A stretch of DNA of 64,000 nucleotides, taken from contig CM061244.1 of NCBI GenBank assembly GCA_030848705.1, positions 47,967,190 to 48,031,189 on the forward strand. Direction: 5' to 3'. The DNA comes from Heracleum sosnowskyi (Eukaryota > Streptophyta > Magnoliopsida > Apiales > Apiaceae). Both the position numbers and the translations under genes were made by a program. Every line of letters begins with the position of its first letter. Within the stretch, counting starts at the first letter, position 1. Below, piece after piece: positions 1 to 11,243 of the stretch. The notes under the pieces are model-generated. The model had not been told where the DNA came from and searched no databases. It saw only the letters and a program-made list of their open reading frames with translations.

Positions 1-910
1 TCTTTGATTTGATCTGCATCGGAAACCCTTATTTCCAATTTACTTGATTATTGTTTACCACCTATTGTTGCTATTTATCATCCTTTGATTATCATTGACA
101 ACCTTTGATTGTTTGATTTCCATCTTGAAACTACTCCATGATCCTTTCTCGATCTTCGTTGATACTGAACAGTTGAAGCTCTTTTGCAATTACTATACAT
201 TCGGTTTATCTTATTGAGCATGTTATTGTTTATACCCTATTATAGAATTGGCATGTGTTTTTAAAAATGGACCAGTAATTGGTCGAAGTAACTTAAGGCC
301 CAGATTGGCCTGGGATCCAGTAGAGGACTATGACATGAGCTAGTCCGGGGTTGATGCGTGGCTGGCCAGCAGCACAACCTTTGATTTGAATAAAATGTAT
401 AAGCCAAATTCTAATTCTTTACTTCAATCATTATTGATACAAAGCATGTGTTAGCTAAATATTGTTGATTCTGATATCTTAAATTCATATCCTTACAACC
501 GTGATAGAAATGATTCGTTGATGTTTGCTGAGCAATTTTGGCTCACTCTTGCTTGTTGTTTTCTAACCCTATTCCAGTGAAGCGAGAGTATGAGTTGGCA
601 TAGCGTGACCGATAGTTCACCAGCAGTCAGGAGAGCCCCTCGAGTCACTGTTATTGGCAGGGTAGTTGTTGTTTTGCTTTTCTAGATTTAATGTCTAGAT
701 TTGAACTTTAGTTGTGATGTAATAACTCTGATAAAACTGGTTTGTAATAATAAAAGATTGTAGTAGCTTGTGTTCATTGCCATAATCTGGATGCGGTCTT
801 GGTCAAGGGGTAATTGTGTCTTTATATATATATATTATGCATGTGTTAAATAGTGTTCCGTTGGTCGGATGACTCCTCAAATCTGTACCCCGGGTTTGGA
901 GGGCGTCACA
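1..910 (+). repeat. Tekay 5' LTR, 3'-terminal 910 bp
   Basis: It is identical by eye to 8979-9888 of the downstream LTR and ends in CA at 910, directly before the primer site. It holds an AATAAA-type polyadenylation signal near 745 and a short TA run near 820. The first 2.3 kb of this LTR lies left of the window. Confidence 0.95.
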
Positions 911-912
911 GT

Positions 913-924
913 TGGTATCAGAGC
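913..924 (+). promoter_or_regulatory. primer binding site (initiator Met-tRNA)
   Basis: TGGTATCAGAGC, 2 nt after the LTR end, is the standard complement to the 3' end of plant initiator tRNA-Met. Minus-strand cDNA synthesis primes here. Confidence 0.93.
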
Positions 925-1052
925 AACAGGTTATGGCATTTGAAACAAGTTAGGACTTAGGGTCCAGGATAACATAGAGAGTTAGGAAGTCACGTAAGGA
1001 TATTAGGAGGTCAACTAGGGATATTACGCGTAGTAATTAAATGTGGTTATAA

Positions 1053-1604
1053 TTGCAGCCCCCTAGTTCTAGTTCAGACTCAGACCCTTCCGAGGATACG
1101 ATATCAGAGATACCTACACCCGTTGAGAGAGCAGGACCGTCTCGGCCAGTGCGATATCAGCCTAGGCATCAGGGCCCAGTAGTCAGGAGAGATCAGATAC
1201 CTTGTCCTATTCCACTCCGGCAAGTAGCCCCAGCACCAGCGTCTCAGGCATCAGTTTGTGGGCCTTTGTATCAGTTATGTGAGCCACCAGTTCCACACCA
1301 TGTGTATCAGAGGGTGAGAAGAGAGAAGGATTTCCTTTATGGACAGGTTATGGAGATGGGTAGGATTCGTTCGATCGAGGCAGCCGCTGTCAGAGAGAGA
1401 GACAGACTTAGAGATCAGATGAGAGACATTCAGATGAGGTTTAGGGTTACGAGGACTTTGGTTGAGACTCGATTGCATGGATTAGCTTCTAGTCGAGAGG
1501 GAGAGACAGTAGCAGGGATGAGACAGATTTTGGATTATGCGATGAGTGAGATTGCAGAGGTTTCAGGACCCCCGTTATGGCCGGCAGGAGCAGGTGATCT
1601 GTGA
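1053..1604 (+). CDS. leader ORF between primer site and gag, no proper start codon
   Basis: A 183-codon frame lies between the primer site and gag. It opens at a TTG right after an in-frame TAA; its first ATG is at 1350, which would leave 85 residues. The N-terminal half is Ser/Pro-rich, and residues about 85-150 are rich in Arg and Glu and could form a coiled coil. The frame opens at a good 3' splice-site sequence (TTATAATTGCAG, AG at 1057-1058), and a GTAAGG donor-like site lies at 994, but that intron would be only 65 nt. I do not recognise a family. It may be an element-specific leader protein reached by splicing, or chance. The lack of stops over 550 nt mildly favours coding. Confidence 0.4.
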   Translation: MQPPSSSSDSDPSEDTISEIPTPVERAGPSRPVRYQPRHQGPVVRRDQIPCPIPLRQVAPAPASQASVCGPLYQLCEPPVPHHVYQRVRREKDFLYGQVMEMGRIRSIEAAAVRERDRLRDQMRDIQMRFRVTRTLVETRLHGLASSREGETVAGMRQILDYAMSEIAEVSGPPLWPAGAGDL

Positions 1605-2022
1605 GCAGGTATCGGTAGTAGACAGATGTGACATGGATGTATGGTTCTAGATAGTTAGTATATAGATGCATATAGTAGAATCAGCAGTGCACCGGGCTTA
1701 TAGGAACGCCTCGGGTTGTTGTTGCATTTTTGTTGTTGTATTGCTGGTCGGCAGTTATGGTTCAGCCATGATATACTTTCTTTTGAAGCGTTCTACGCTT
1801 GTACTAACTCTATCTATATATATATGATAAACCTCTTTTATAGAACTGTATTTATTCCCCTGTCATTCATTTCCAGCATCATAACTGTTATTCTACTTAT
1901 TGCAACGAGTGTATCCATACACCGTTGAGAAGATCTGTAAACCTTCGAGATATCAATTGTGATCCTTCCTTCTCTTATATGAACTGTTTGATTAAGCCAA
2001 TTATTGTTTATTCATTAGCGAT

Positions 2023-5000
2023 ATGGCTCCTAGACGACAAACCCGTTCAACTGATACTTCTGACCAAGAAGGTCAACAAAATACACCTCCCACGGGCCGT
2101 GTGGACCCGATGGTAATCCAGTTGTTAAATACCCTTACTCAACAGACTGCCGCATTAGCACAGCAGCAACGTGCATTTCAGCAACAGCTCTTAGAACAGC
2201 AGCAACAGCATCAGCAACATCAGCATCAGCAGCATCAACAACAGCACCAGCAAGCAGCACCGGCAGTTACGTTCAAATCTTTCCAGGCAGCAAAACCTCC
2301 AGAATTTAAAGGATCAGCAGACCCTGTAGAGGCTAAAGCATGGTTGAAAGAGATGGAAAAGGCTTTTGCCTTGATAGAGGTGACAGAGGATAAGAAGACA
2401 GAGTATGCAAGCTATTTTCTGAAGAATGAGGCTAGTTATTGGTGGGAAACGAGTAGGGCTATGGAGCCCGAGGGATTGATTACGTGGGCAAGATTCACAG
2501 AGCTGTTTTTGGAAAGATATTTTCCGGACTATATGAGAGATCAGATGGAATTGAAGTTTTTGGAATTAAAGCAGGGAAGCATGACAGTGCCCCAATATGA
2601 AACAAGGTTTACGGAGTTGTCAAGGTTTGTTCCAACCTATGTGGATACGGAAAAGAAGAAGGCCAAGAGGTTCCAGCAGGGACTGAGGTCTTGGATTCGT
2701 AGTAAGTTAGCTGTATTGGAGTTGGACACCTATGCAGCGGTGGTCCAAAAGGCAATGATTGCGGAGGCAGAGAGTGATTCTTACATGAGAGAGAAGGAGA
2801 ACAAGAAAAGGAAAGCAGGGATACCCGATAAGGGACAGCAGCAGGGAAGTTTTCAAGGGCAAGCAAATAAGAAGCTGGGATTTCAGCACGGAAGGAATAC
2901 AAGTTTCAGGAAACCAGACACCGGAAACGTAGGACAAGATAACCGTCTACTAACCGGCGGTCAGCAGGGACTTTCTAGACCCCCACTACCAGAATGCAAG
3001 ACATGCGGGAAGCGACATCTAGGGATATGCCATCGATTGACTATCACATGCTTTAAATGCAATCAGAAGGGACATTATTCCCGGGATTGCAAGATAGGCA
3101 TCGTGTGTCATCGGTGTAAGAAACCAGGTCACATGATTAAGGACTGCAGAGCACCAGCAACCGTGAACAATATGATTCGGGCAATTGAAGCACCCCCAGT
3201 TGTTAACGTTCAGCCGTTAGCCAGGACCTACAATATGTCAATGGGAGAAGCAGTGAGAGATTCCGACGTGGTGGCAGGTACACTTCTAGTAAATTCTATT
3301 CCTGCACAAGTGTTAATAGATTCGGGAGCGACGAAGTCTTTTATTTCTGAAACGTTTGCTCATAGATTGAATTGCGTAATGAAACCTTTAAGTGGAGTGT
3401 TGACTATAGAGATAGCTAATCAGGATCGTATCGCGGTCAGTTCATATTATCCCCGTTGTGAGATAGAGATTTTGGGAAATCGTTTTTATGTTGACTTGTT
3501 ACCTTTTAAGTTAGGTGAATTTGATGTGATATTAGGGATGGATTGGTTGACTGAGCATGATGCAAGTATTGATTGTAAGAATAAGAGGGTTACTTTGATT
3601 ACCCTAGAAAAGAAAGAGATAATATTTAGAGGAGAGAAACAAAGAAAGAGGTTCCTGACAATGATTCAGGCTAAGAGGTTATTAAGGCAAGGTTGTGAGG
3701 CGTATCTAGCTTATGTAATAGATATAGATAAGGAAGTTTCTAAGTTAGAAGATATTCCAGTCGTAAATGAGTTTCCAGATGTTTTTCCGGAAGAATTACC
3801 AGGTTTACCTCCAGATAGAGAAATTGAATTTGCGATAGACTTAGTACCGGGCGCGGAGCCAGTATCGAAGGCCCCTTACAGGATGGCACCAGTGGAGATG
3901 AAGGAATTGGCTGATCAACTGCAAGGTTTGCTAGAAAAAGGAATTATTAGACCCAGCGTTTCACCGTGGGGAGCACCAGTACTGTTTGTCAAGAAAAAGG
4001 ATGGAAGCATGAGATTGTGTATAGACTATCGGGAGTTGAACAAGCTGACCATTAAGAACAAGTATCCGTTACCTCGAATAGATGATCTGTTTGACCAGCT
4101 GAAGGGAGCGGTACATTTTTCGAAGATCGACCTACGGTCAGGATATCACCAATTGAAGATTAGACCAGACGACATACCGAAGACAGCCTTTCGAACAAGG
4201 TATGGGCACTATGAATTTTTAGTAATGGCGTTTGGACTAACGAATGCACCCGCAGCTTTTATGGATCTAATGAACAGGATTTTCAAGAGATATTTGGACA
4301 AGTTTGTAGTGGTATTCATCGACGACATCTTGATATACTCAAGGACAGAAGAAGAGCATGCAGACCAGTTGCGAATTGTGTTAGAAACGTTGAGACAAGA
4401 AGGACTATACGCGAAGTTTTCCAAGTGTGAATTCTGGTTGAAAGAAGTTCATTTCTTAGGACACGTGGTGAGCAGCGAAGGCATCAAAGTGGACCCAGCA
4501 AAGATAGAGGCAGTGAAAGATTGGGAGAGACCAAGGACACCGACTGAAGTCAGAAGTTTCTTGGGATTAGCCGGATACTACCGGAGATTTGTGCAAGATT
4601 TTGCGAAGATAGCTACTCCAATGACCAAGCTGACAAGGAAAAGCGAGCGATTCATATGGAACGATAAATGCGAAGAAGGCTTCCAAGAGTTAAAGAAAAG
4701 ACTAACTACGGCACCGGTATTGATGTTACCAGACGATCAAGGTCATTTCGTAATCTATAGTGATGCGTCGTACAAAGGATTAGGATGCGTACTTATGCAA
4801 CATGACAAGGTGATTGCCTATGCGTCAAGACAGTTGAGACCCCACGAACAGAAGTACCCTACACATGATTTGGAGTTAGCAGCTATTGTGTTTGCTTTGA
4901 AGATATGGAGACACTACTTGTATGGAGAGAGATGTGAAATTTACACCGATCACAAAAGTTTGAAGTATATCTTTACTCAGAAAGAGCTGAACATGAGGCA

Positions 5001-6636
5001 ACGAAGATGGTTAGAACTAATCAAGGACTACGACGTTTCTATCAACTATCATCCCGGCAAGGCAAATGTGGTAGCAGATGCATTGAGCAGAAAAGAGAGA
5101 TTAAATACACTAATGATGACCAAAGAATTATACAAGGAATTTGAGAAATTGGAAATCGAAGTAATTAATCCGAAGGACGCTACGGAAATAATTTATACCA
5201 TGACGTTTCAACCTGAATTGTTGGAGAAGATACGAAAGTGCCAAGAGCAAGTTATGAACGACGATGTGAATAAAATGACAGGTGAGGAAATATGTAGCCA
5301 ACCGGACGACAAAGGGATCTTGAGATTTGCTTCTCGGATATGGATACCTAACGTAACGGAACTGAAAAGTGAGATTCTGCACGAAGCACATAACTCGAAG
5401 TATTCAATTCATCCAGGGAGTACGAAGATGTATCGAGATCTTAAGACGAACTTTTGGTGGCCAGATATGAAGAGAGAGATTGCGGAATGGGTAAGTAGAT
5501 GCTTTACGTGTCAAAGAGTTAAGGCGGAACATCAGAGACCAAGTGGATTACTTCAACCATTGGAGATTCCCGAATGGAAGTGGGAACACATTGCGATGGA
5601 CTTTGTAGTAGGATTGCCTAGAACAAAAGCTAACCATGATGCCATCTGGGTTGTCGTGGATCGATTGACGAAATCTGCGCATTTTCTTCCGATTAACGAG
5701 AGATTCTCGCTGGATAAGTTAGTTCATATGTACATAAAAGAAATCGTAGTACGACATGGAGTTCCAGTATCGATAGTGTCTGATAGAGACCCTCGATTCA
5801 ATTCAAGATTTTGGAGGAGTTTTCAAGAGTGTTTGGGCACCGAGTTGAGAATGAGTACGGCTTATCATCCGCAGACGGACGGTCAGAGCGAAAGGACAAT
5901 TCAGACTATTGAAGATATGCTTAGGACGTGTGCACTTGATTTTGAAGGCAGTTGGGACGATCATCTACCCTTGGTGGAATTTTCATATAATAATAGTTTT
6001 CACGCGAGCATCGGAATGCCACCGTACGAAGCTTTGTATGGACGAAAGTGTCGATCTCCAGTATATTGGGAAGAAGTTGGTGAACGGAAAATGATAGGAC
6101 CAGAACTAGTACAACGAACAAAAGAAGTGGTTCAATTGATTCAGAGAAGATTGATAACAGCTCAAGACCGACAGAAGAAGTATGCGGATCTAGCCAGAAA
6201 GGATGTGGGATTCGAAGAAGGAGAGCAAGTGTTACTAAAGGTTTCACCATGGAAAGGATTAGTTAGATTTGGAAAGAAAGGGAAGTTGAGTCCGAGATAT
6301 GTTGGGCCGTTTGAGATTTTGAAGAAAGTGGGCGAAGTAGCTTACGAGTTGGCGTTGCCACCGCATATGCAGCACATTCATAATGTATTTCATGTATCTA
6401 TGCTTAAGAGGTATCGACCAGATTCGAATCATGTAATAGAGTATGAACCAATAGAGGTCCAGGCAGATTTATCGTATGTAGAACGACCAATTCAGATAGT
6501 GGATCGTAAGGAGAAAGTACTAAGGAATAAGACAGTAGCGTTAGTGAGAGTTTTGTGGAGGAATCCTAAAGTAGAAGAGTCTACCTGGGAGTTAGAGAGT
6601 GAGATGTTAGAGAAGTATCCCCAGTTGTTTCCTTGA
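2023..6636 (+). CDS. Gag-Pol polyprotein of Tekay chromovirus
   Basis: A single frame of 1537 codons starts at an ATG. The N-terminus has a Gln/His-rich run (about residues 40-80), then the gag core and two CCHC zinc knuckles (C343/C346/H351/C356 and C362/C365/H370/C375), with a partial Cys motif just before. Protease has DSGAT at D433. RT has FIDD with the catalytic pair D767/D768. RNase H has its first Asp at D914. Integrase has an HHCC finger and a DDE triad at D1193, D1254 and E1290 (35 residues between the last two). A GPY/F-like module (RYVGPF) and a C-terminal chromodomain end the protein. The chromodomain of this lineage is thought to guide integration to heterochromatin. No stop, frameshift or missing catalytic residue was seen, so it could be functional. 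Confidence 0.96.
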   Translation: MAPRRQTRSTDTSDQEGQQNTPPTGRVDPMVIQLLNTLTQQTAALAQQQRAFQQQLLEQQQQHQQHQHQQHQQQHQQAAPAVTFKSFQAAKPPEFKGSADPVEAKAWLKEMEKAFALIEVTEDKKTEYASYFLKNEASYWWETSRAMEPEGLITWARFTELFLERYFPDYMRDQMELKFLELKQGSMTVPQYETRFTELSRFVPTYVDTEKKKAKRFQQGLRSWIRSKLAVLELDTYAAVVQKAMIAEAESDSYMREKENKKRKAGIPDKGQQQGSFQGQANKKLGFQHGRNTSFRKPDTGNVGQDNRLLTGGQQGLSRPPLPECKTCGKRHLGICHRLTITCFKCNQKGHYSRDCKIGIVCHRCKKPGHMIKDCRAPATVNNMIRAIEAPPVVNVQPLARTYNMSMGEAVRDSDVVAGTLLVNSIPAQVLIDSGATKSFISETFAHRLNCVMKPLSGVLTIEIANQDRIAVSSYYPRCEIEILGNRFYVDLLPFKLGEFDVILGMDWLTEHDASIDCKNKRVTLITLEKKEIIFRGEKQRKRFLTMIQAKRLLRQGCEAYLAYVIDIDKEVSKLEDIPVVNEFPDVFPEELPGLPPDREIEFAIDLVPGAEPVSKAPYRMAPVEMKELADQLQGLLEKGIIRPSVSPWGAPVLFVKKKDGSMRLCIDYRELNKLTIKNKYPLPRIDDLFDQLKGAVHFSKIDLRSGYHQLKIRPDDIPKTAFRTRYGHYEFLVMAFGLTNAPAAFMDLMNRIFKRYLDKFVVVFIDDILIYSRTEEEHADQLRIVLETLRQEGLYAKFSKCEFWLKEVHFLGHVVSSEGIKVDPAKIEAVKDWERPRTPTEVRSFLGLAGYYRRFVQDFAKIATPMTKLTRKSERFIWNDKCEEGFQELKKRLTTAPVLMLPDDQGHFVIYSDASYKGLGCVLMQHDKVIAYASRQLRPHEQKYPTHDLELAAIVFALKIWRHYLYGERCEIYTDHKSLKYIFTQKELNMRQRRWLELIKDYDVSINYHPGKANVVADALSRKERLNTLMMTKELYKEFEKLEIEVINPKDATEIIYTMTFQPELLEKIRKCQEQVMNDDVNKMTGEEICSQPDDKGILRFASRIWIPNVTELKSEILHEAHNSKYSIHPGSTKMYRDLKTNFWWPDMKREIAEWVSRCFTCQRVKAEHQRPSGLLQPLEIPEWKWEHIAMDFVVGLPRTKANHDAIWVVVDRLTKSAHFLPINERFSLDKLVHMYIKEIVVRHGVPVSIVSDRDPRFNSRFWRSFQECLGTELRMSTAYHPQTDGQSERTIQTIEDMLRTCALDFEGSWDDHLPLVEFSYNNSFHASIGMPPYEALYGRKCRSPVYWEEVGERKMIGPELVQRTKEVVQLIQRRLITAQDRQKKYADLARKDVGFEEGEQVLLKVSPWKGLVRFGKKGKLSPRYVGPFEILKKVGEVAYELALPPHMQHIHNVFHVSMLKRYRPDSNHVIEYEPIEVQADLSYVERPIQIVDRKEKVLRNKTVALVRVLWRNPKVEESTWELESEMLEKYPQLFP

Positions 6637-6662
6637 TCTGATTCTGAGGACAGAATCCTATT

Positions 6663-6675
6663 AAGGGGGGAAGGA
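6663..6675 (+). promoter_or_regulatory. polypurine tract of Tekay element
   Basis: AAGGGGGGAAGGA lies directly against the TG of the 3' LTR. It is the plus-strand primer for reverse transcription. Confidence 0.92.
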
Positions 6676-9600
6676 TGTAATATCCGTGAATTTTATTAAT
6701 TGATTAAATGATATATTTAATCTAAAATATTTATTTTGGAATATTGGAATATTATTATATGATATTTAGTGTGTAATTATGTGCTAAATGGTGAGTCGGA
6801 AGCCCCTTTCAAAAATTTCGTCATTTGGAATTTTCTTCAAATTTGAGCCGTTTTGATAATTCAAGAGCCCGTTGAAATTTCGTACATTCATTTTTAATTC
6901 TTCGTCTTTCGTATTCGAATCGTTATCGAAAGGGTTATGGGATTCTATTTAACCCTACCTATTTGATTCTGCAAATCAATTTCAATTTTTGATCCGAAAA
7001 AGGAAAAATCGTTCCGAACCCTAATTGCTTAAGGGGACGGATTTATCGTTCTATATCAATATTGAAGTTGTTATAGCCCTAGTATTCTTGAGCATTAGTT
7101 ATATAATGATATATATCAATTTGGATAATCATCAACCTTTTTAACCCCTTACTTTTCGTAAAACGTGTTTTTGACCTAATTAGGGTTTTTAAACGATCTA
7201 ACGAATCAATATCGATCCAAAAATGTTATTTGGGGTATTATTTTTCCAAAAATATAAAATGACCAATCAGACTTCATAACCCTAGCAATTCTTCAGAAAT
7301 TACTCAAGAAATCCGAAATTCCCAAATAATTATTTTGTGTTCTTGATCTTCAATCAATTCGTTCTAAGGGTTATTGAAGTCCAAATCTGAAGTTCTTATA
7401 CTCAAATCAAAGCCCCAAAAATCTAGTTTCAGAATCTTCCAACCTCATCATCATCTGGTAAGTATTCGATTTTATATTGATTTTACAAGTTTCGAATTAA
7501 AATTAGGGTTCTTGATTCGATTTGGGGATTTTCATTCTGTTGATTCTCCGTTCAATTGGTTGCTTCTAACATGTTCCTAGGGTTCTAATTAGCAAGAATC
7601 CATGCTTTAATTTCATGTTTATGTTCGATTTAGTCGGGTTTGATTTTCGGGTTTTGACCCGATTTCTTCTTTCAATTCGTACGTTCTTGATATTGATCTG
7701 ACATTGTTTTTGGTAAAGGGCTTTTATTGTATGAGTTATAAGCTTCATTTTGGTATATTAATCTTTGAGTTTCATGTAGGATTTAAGTAGATCGGGTTTC
7801 CGGCCGAGGTCGTCGCCGGCGAGTTCTTTGAATGAATTCTGGGCACGATTCCGGCATGGGACAGATGTGTGTGTATGTGGGTTGTGTTTGTCTTGCAAAA
7901 GCGAACAAAAGCCCTATAGTTTGGTTTGGTTTTGATCGGAAACGGCGAAGTCCGGCCACCGGACGCCGGCCGGATTCTGGAAAACCCAGATTCCGGCGGG
8001 TTGTTCTTGGTGACCCGGATTCGTTCTTCCCGACCCGTTTACCCGATTTTTCGACCCGGTTTCAATCTTCAAAACCCTAATTCAATTTCAGAAAACTGTT
8101 TTTGAATTTTATTTTTAAATTTAATTCGAAAATAGTTTAAAAACTTTAAAAATTCATATTTTTATTTTAAAAATATATTTTTATATCAGAAAAATTCTGA
8201 TAAATTATATTTATTATTTTAAATCCGAAAATTGATTAAACTTAATTATTTTAATTATTTTTAATTAATAATTAATTTACTAATTAATTGGTTAATTCTT
8301 TTAATCAATTGATTCTTAAAAATTAATTATTAATTAGATTTAATTAATTAAAAATTCAGTTTAATTATTTTCAAGCCTATTTATTTATTTAAAAATAGTT
8401 TGAGTATTTAAAGAGTGTCAATTAATTTTATTAATTGATTTATTTTCATTTAAATGTTTATATTGGATTTAAAAATCCGATTTTTGATTTAAAAATTAGT
8501 AATGACTTATTAAAAATTCAAATGAGTTCCGTATGATGTTTTAAAAATGTTTATAAGTGCTATATGGTTCATATTAATTGTGTGTCGTGTTTTATAGTCT
8601 GTATATGCCCGTGCTAGGGCAAATATCTGAGTTTTAAATATCGTAAATTATACCGGACGTCCGATACGTAACCGGTTACTTGTTTAAATGTGATTATTGA
8701 TTGAATAAGTGTCGAGAGTAGAACGAGCATAGTTAGACTTATTGTGATGAGTTGTTTAAATTATAGAATCGAATTCCCGGAGCAAGGGAAAGGGGAAAGT
8801 AGAGTGAGCAGAGTCGATCCGACAGCAGCTTAGACCAGGCAAGTATCTGTGCCTTTACTTGTGATAAAAATTATTATTGTCTTGATTACTTGAATACCGT
8901 TATCCCCAGAACAATTCAAATTATCCATCTTTTAACCGCATTGGGACAACTGATTCCATTTCCTTAGAAATTCTTGATTCTTTGATTTGATCTGCATCGG
9001 AAACCCTTATTTCCAATTTACTTGATTATTGTTTACCACCTATTGTTGCTATTTATCATCCTTTGATTATCATTGACAACCTTTGATTGTTTGATTTCCA
9101 TCTTGAAACTACTCCATGATCCTTTCTCGATCTTCGTTGATACTGAACAGTTGAAGCTCTTTTGCAATTACTATACATTCGGTTTATCTTATTGAGCATG
9201 TTATTGTTTATACCCTATTATAGAATTGGCATGTGTTTTTAAAAATGGACCAGTAATTGGTCGAAGTAACTTAAGGCCCAGATTGGCCTGGGATCCAGTA
9301 GAGGACTATGACATGAGCTAGTCCGGGGTTGATGCGTGGCTGGCCAGCAGCACAACCTTTGATTTGAATAAAATGTATAAGCCAAATTCTAATTCTTTAC
9401 TTCAATCATTATTGATACAAAGCATGTGTTAGCTAAATATTGTTGATTCTGATATCTTAAATTCATATCCTTACAACCGTGATAGAAATGATTCGTTGAT
9501 GTTTGCTGAGCAATTTTGGCTCACTCTTGCTTGTTGTTTTCTAACCCTATTCCAGTGAAGCGAGAGTATGAGTTGGCATAGCGTGACCGATAGTTCACCA

Positions 9601-9888
9601 GCAGTCAGGAGAGCCCCTCGAGTCACTGTTATTGGCAGGGTAGTTGTTGTTTTGCTTTTCTAGATTTAATGTCTAGATTTGAACTTTAGTTGTGATGTAA
9701 TAACTCTGATAAAACTGGTTTGTAATAATAAAAGATTGTAGTAGCTTGTGTTCATTGCCATAATCTGGATGCGGTCTTGGTCAAGGGGTAATTGTGTCTT
9801 TATATATATATATTATGCATGTGTTAAATAGTGTTCCGTTGGTCGGATGACTCCTCAAATCTGTACCCCGGGTTTGGAGGGCGTCACA
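6676..9888 (+). repeat. Tekay 3' LTR, complete, 3213 bp
   Basis: It starts TGTAATATCC after the polypurine tract and ends GCGTCACA. The middle (about 8090-8530) is very AT-rich with TTAATTAA-type runs. Short frames inside it, such as 7832-8080, show no domain and are treated as chance. The last 910 bp match the partial 5' LTR. Confidence 0.95.
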
Positions 9889-11243
9889 TCTGCTGTTGAA
9901 TTGGAAATTGTTTGTTGTTTCTTGCTATACCAAGAAATCAATCTACCTCCTAGGAATTGACAACTCCCAGAGGTACTCTTTCTATCAACAACACTACCTG
10001 CATAATCAGAATCTGTATATCCAACAAGATTAAAACCAGAATCTTTAGGGTACCAGATACCTAAATTAGGTGTACCCTTAAGATATCTCAAGATTCTTTT
10101 AACAGCAACGAGATGTAAATCTCTAGGGTCCGCTTGGAACCTTGCACACAAGCATGTAGCATACATAATATCTGGTCTACTTGTAGTAAGATAGAGTAAG
10201 GAGCCAATAATACCTCTGTAGCTTGTAACATCTACCTTGATAGAATTGTTAGAAGCTCCAAGTTTGACTGCTGTTGAAGATGGAGTCCTTGCTGATGCTG
10301 AATCCTCCATGTGATACTTCTTGAGGAGTTCTTTGAGATACTTGGATTGACAAATAAATATTCCATTTGACCTTTGACTTACTTGTAATCCAAGAAAGAA
10401 CTTCAGCTCACCCATCATACTCATTTCAAACTTACGCTGCATTAGCTTAGCAAATCTCTTACAGAGATTATCATTAGTAGACCCAAATATGATGTCTATG
10501 ATACCTCTAACAAAACCATTTTCTAAAAGAAAACCAGAGAGAGTGTCATACCATTTTCTTGGGGCTTGTTTGAGACCATAGATAGCCTTAAAGAGAAAGT
10601 ACACAAAGTCCAGCAGCTCCTGATTTTCAAAGCCAGAGGGCTGTTCCACATACACTTCTTCATCCAGCTCACCATTCAGGAATGCACTCTTAACATCCAT
10701 TTGATAGACTTTAAAATTGGAGTAAGCTGCAAATGCTAAGAACATCCTGATGGCCTCAAGTCTAGCCACTGGTGCATAGGTTTCATCATAATCAATGCCT
10801 TCAGCTTGTGAATACCCTTGAGCAACCAGTCTTGCCTTGTTCCTTGTAACAATTCCATCCTCATCCAGCTTGTTTCTGTATACCCATCTAGTACCAACTA
10901 CTTTCTTGTTCTTTGGTCTGGGTACGAGCTTCCAGACTTGCTGTTGTTCAAATTGATTGAGTTCATCTTGCATAGCAATCACCCAATCTGGATCAGTCAG
11001 TGCTTCCTCAGTCTTCTTTGGCTCCATTTCAGATAGAAACCCTGAATTATGACATTCATTCTGAGTAGCACTTCTAGTTCTAACTCCAACACCTGGATCA
11101 CCAATGATCAGATCAAAGGGATGAGCTCTATTCCATACAATCTGTCTTGGAAGATTTGATCTTGATGATTCGCCTCGAAATTCATTGTGGTGTTGTGACT
11201 GACTAGTAGATCCTTCATTTCCTCCCCCTAAGTTGTTGCTTGA
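9889..11243 (-). pseudogene. Copia A reverse transcriptase and partial RNase H
   Basis: The frame from 11027 to 9889 begins in the conserved block before RT, then shows GTRWVYRNK, the RT core with MDVKSAFLNGEL, GLKQAPRKWY, and RNase H up to SKKQQTISNSTA, where the Tekay LTR interrupts it. The box that should carry YVDD is absent: the sequence passes from GIID straight to IIFGST near 10495, an in-frame loss of about 20 residues. The RT is therefore catalytically dead. Between 11028 and 11243 the linker to integrase continues out of frame. Confidence 0.9.

Larger units (their letters stand above)
1..9888 (+). mobile_element. Ty3/gypsy Tekay-lineage chromovirus, apparently intact, 5' end off window
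   Basis: The element runs 5' LTR (partial), primer site, leader, one gag-pol frame, polypurine tract, complete 3' LTR. A C-terminal chromodomain and an LTR of 3.2 kb fit the Tekay (Del) lineage. Positions 1-910 align with 8979-9888 at a constant offset of 8978, and I found no difference by eye, so the insertion is very recent. It sits in the RNase H part of an older Copia element: Copia coding resumes at 9889, and the right-hand target duplication should be TCTGC (9889-9893). The matching left copy is outside the window. Confidence 0.95.

Noticed and set aside
7832..8080. 82-codon frame in the Tekay 3' LTR
   Set aside because: A GC-rich stretch of the LTR with no recognisable domain.
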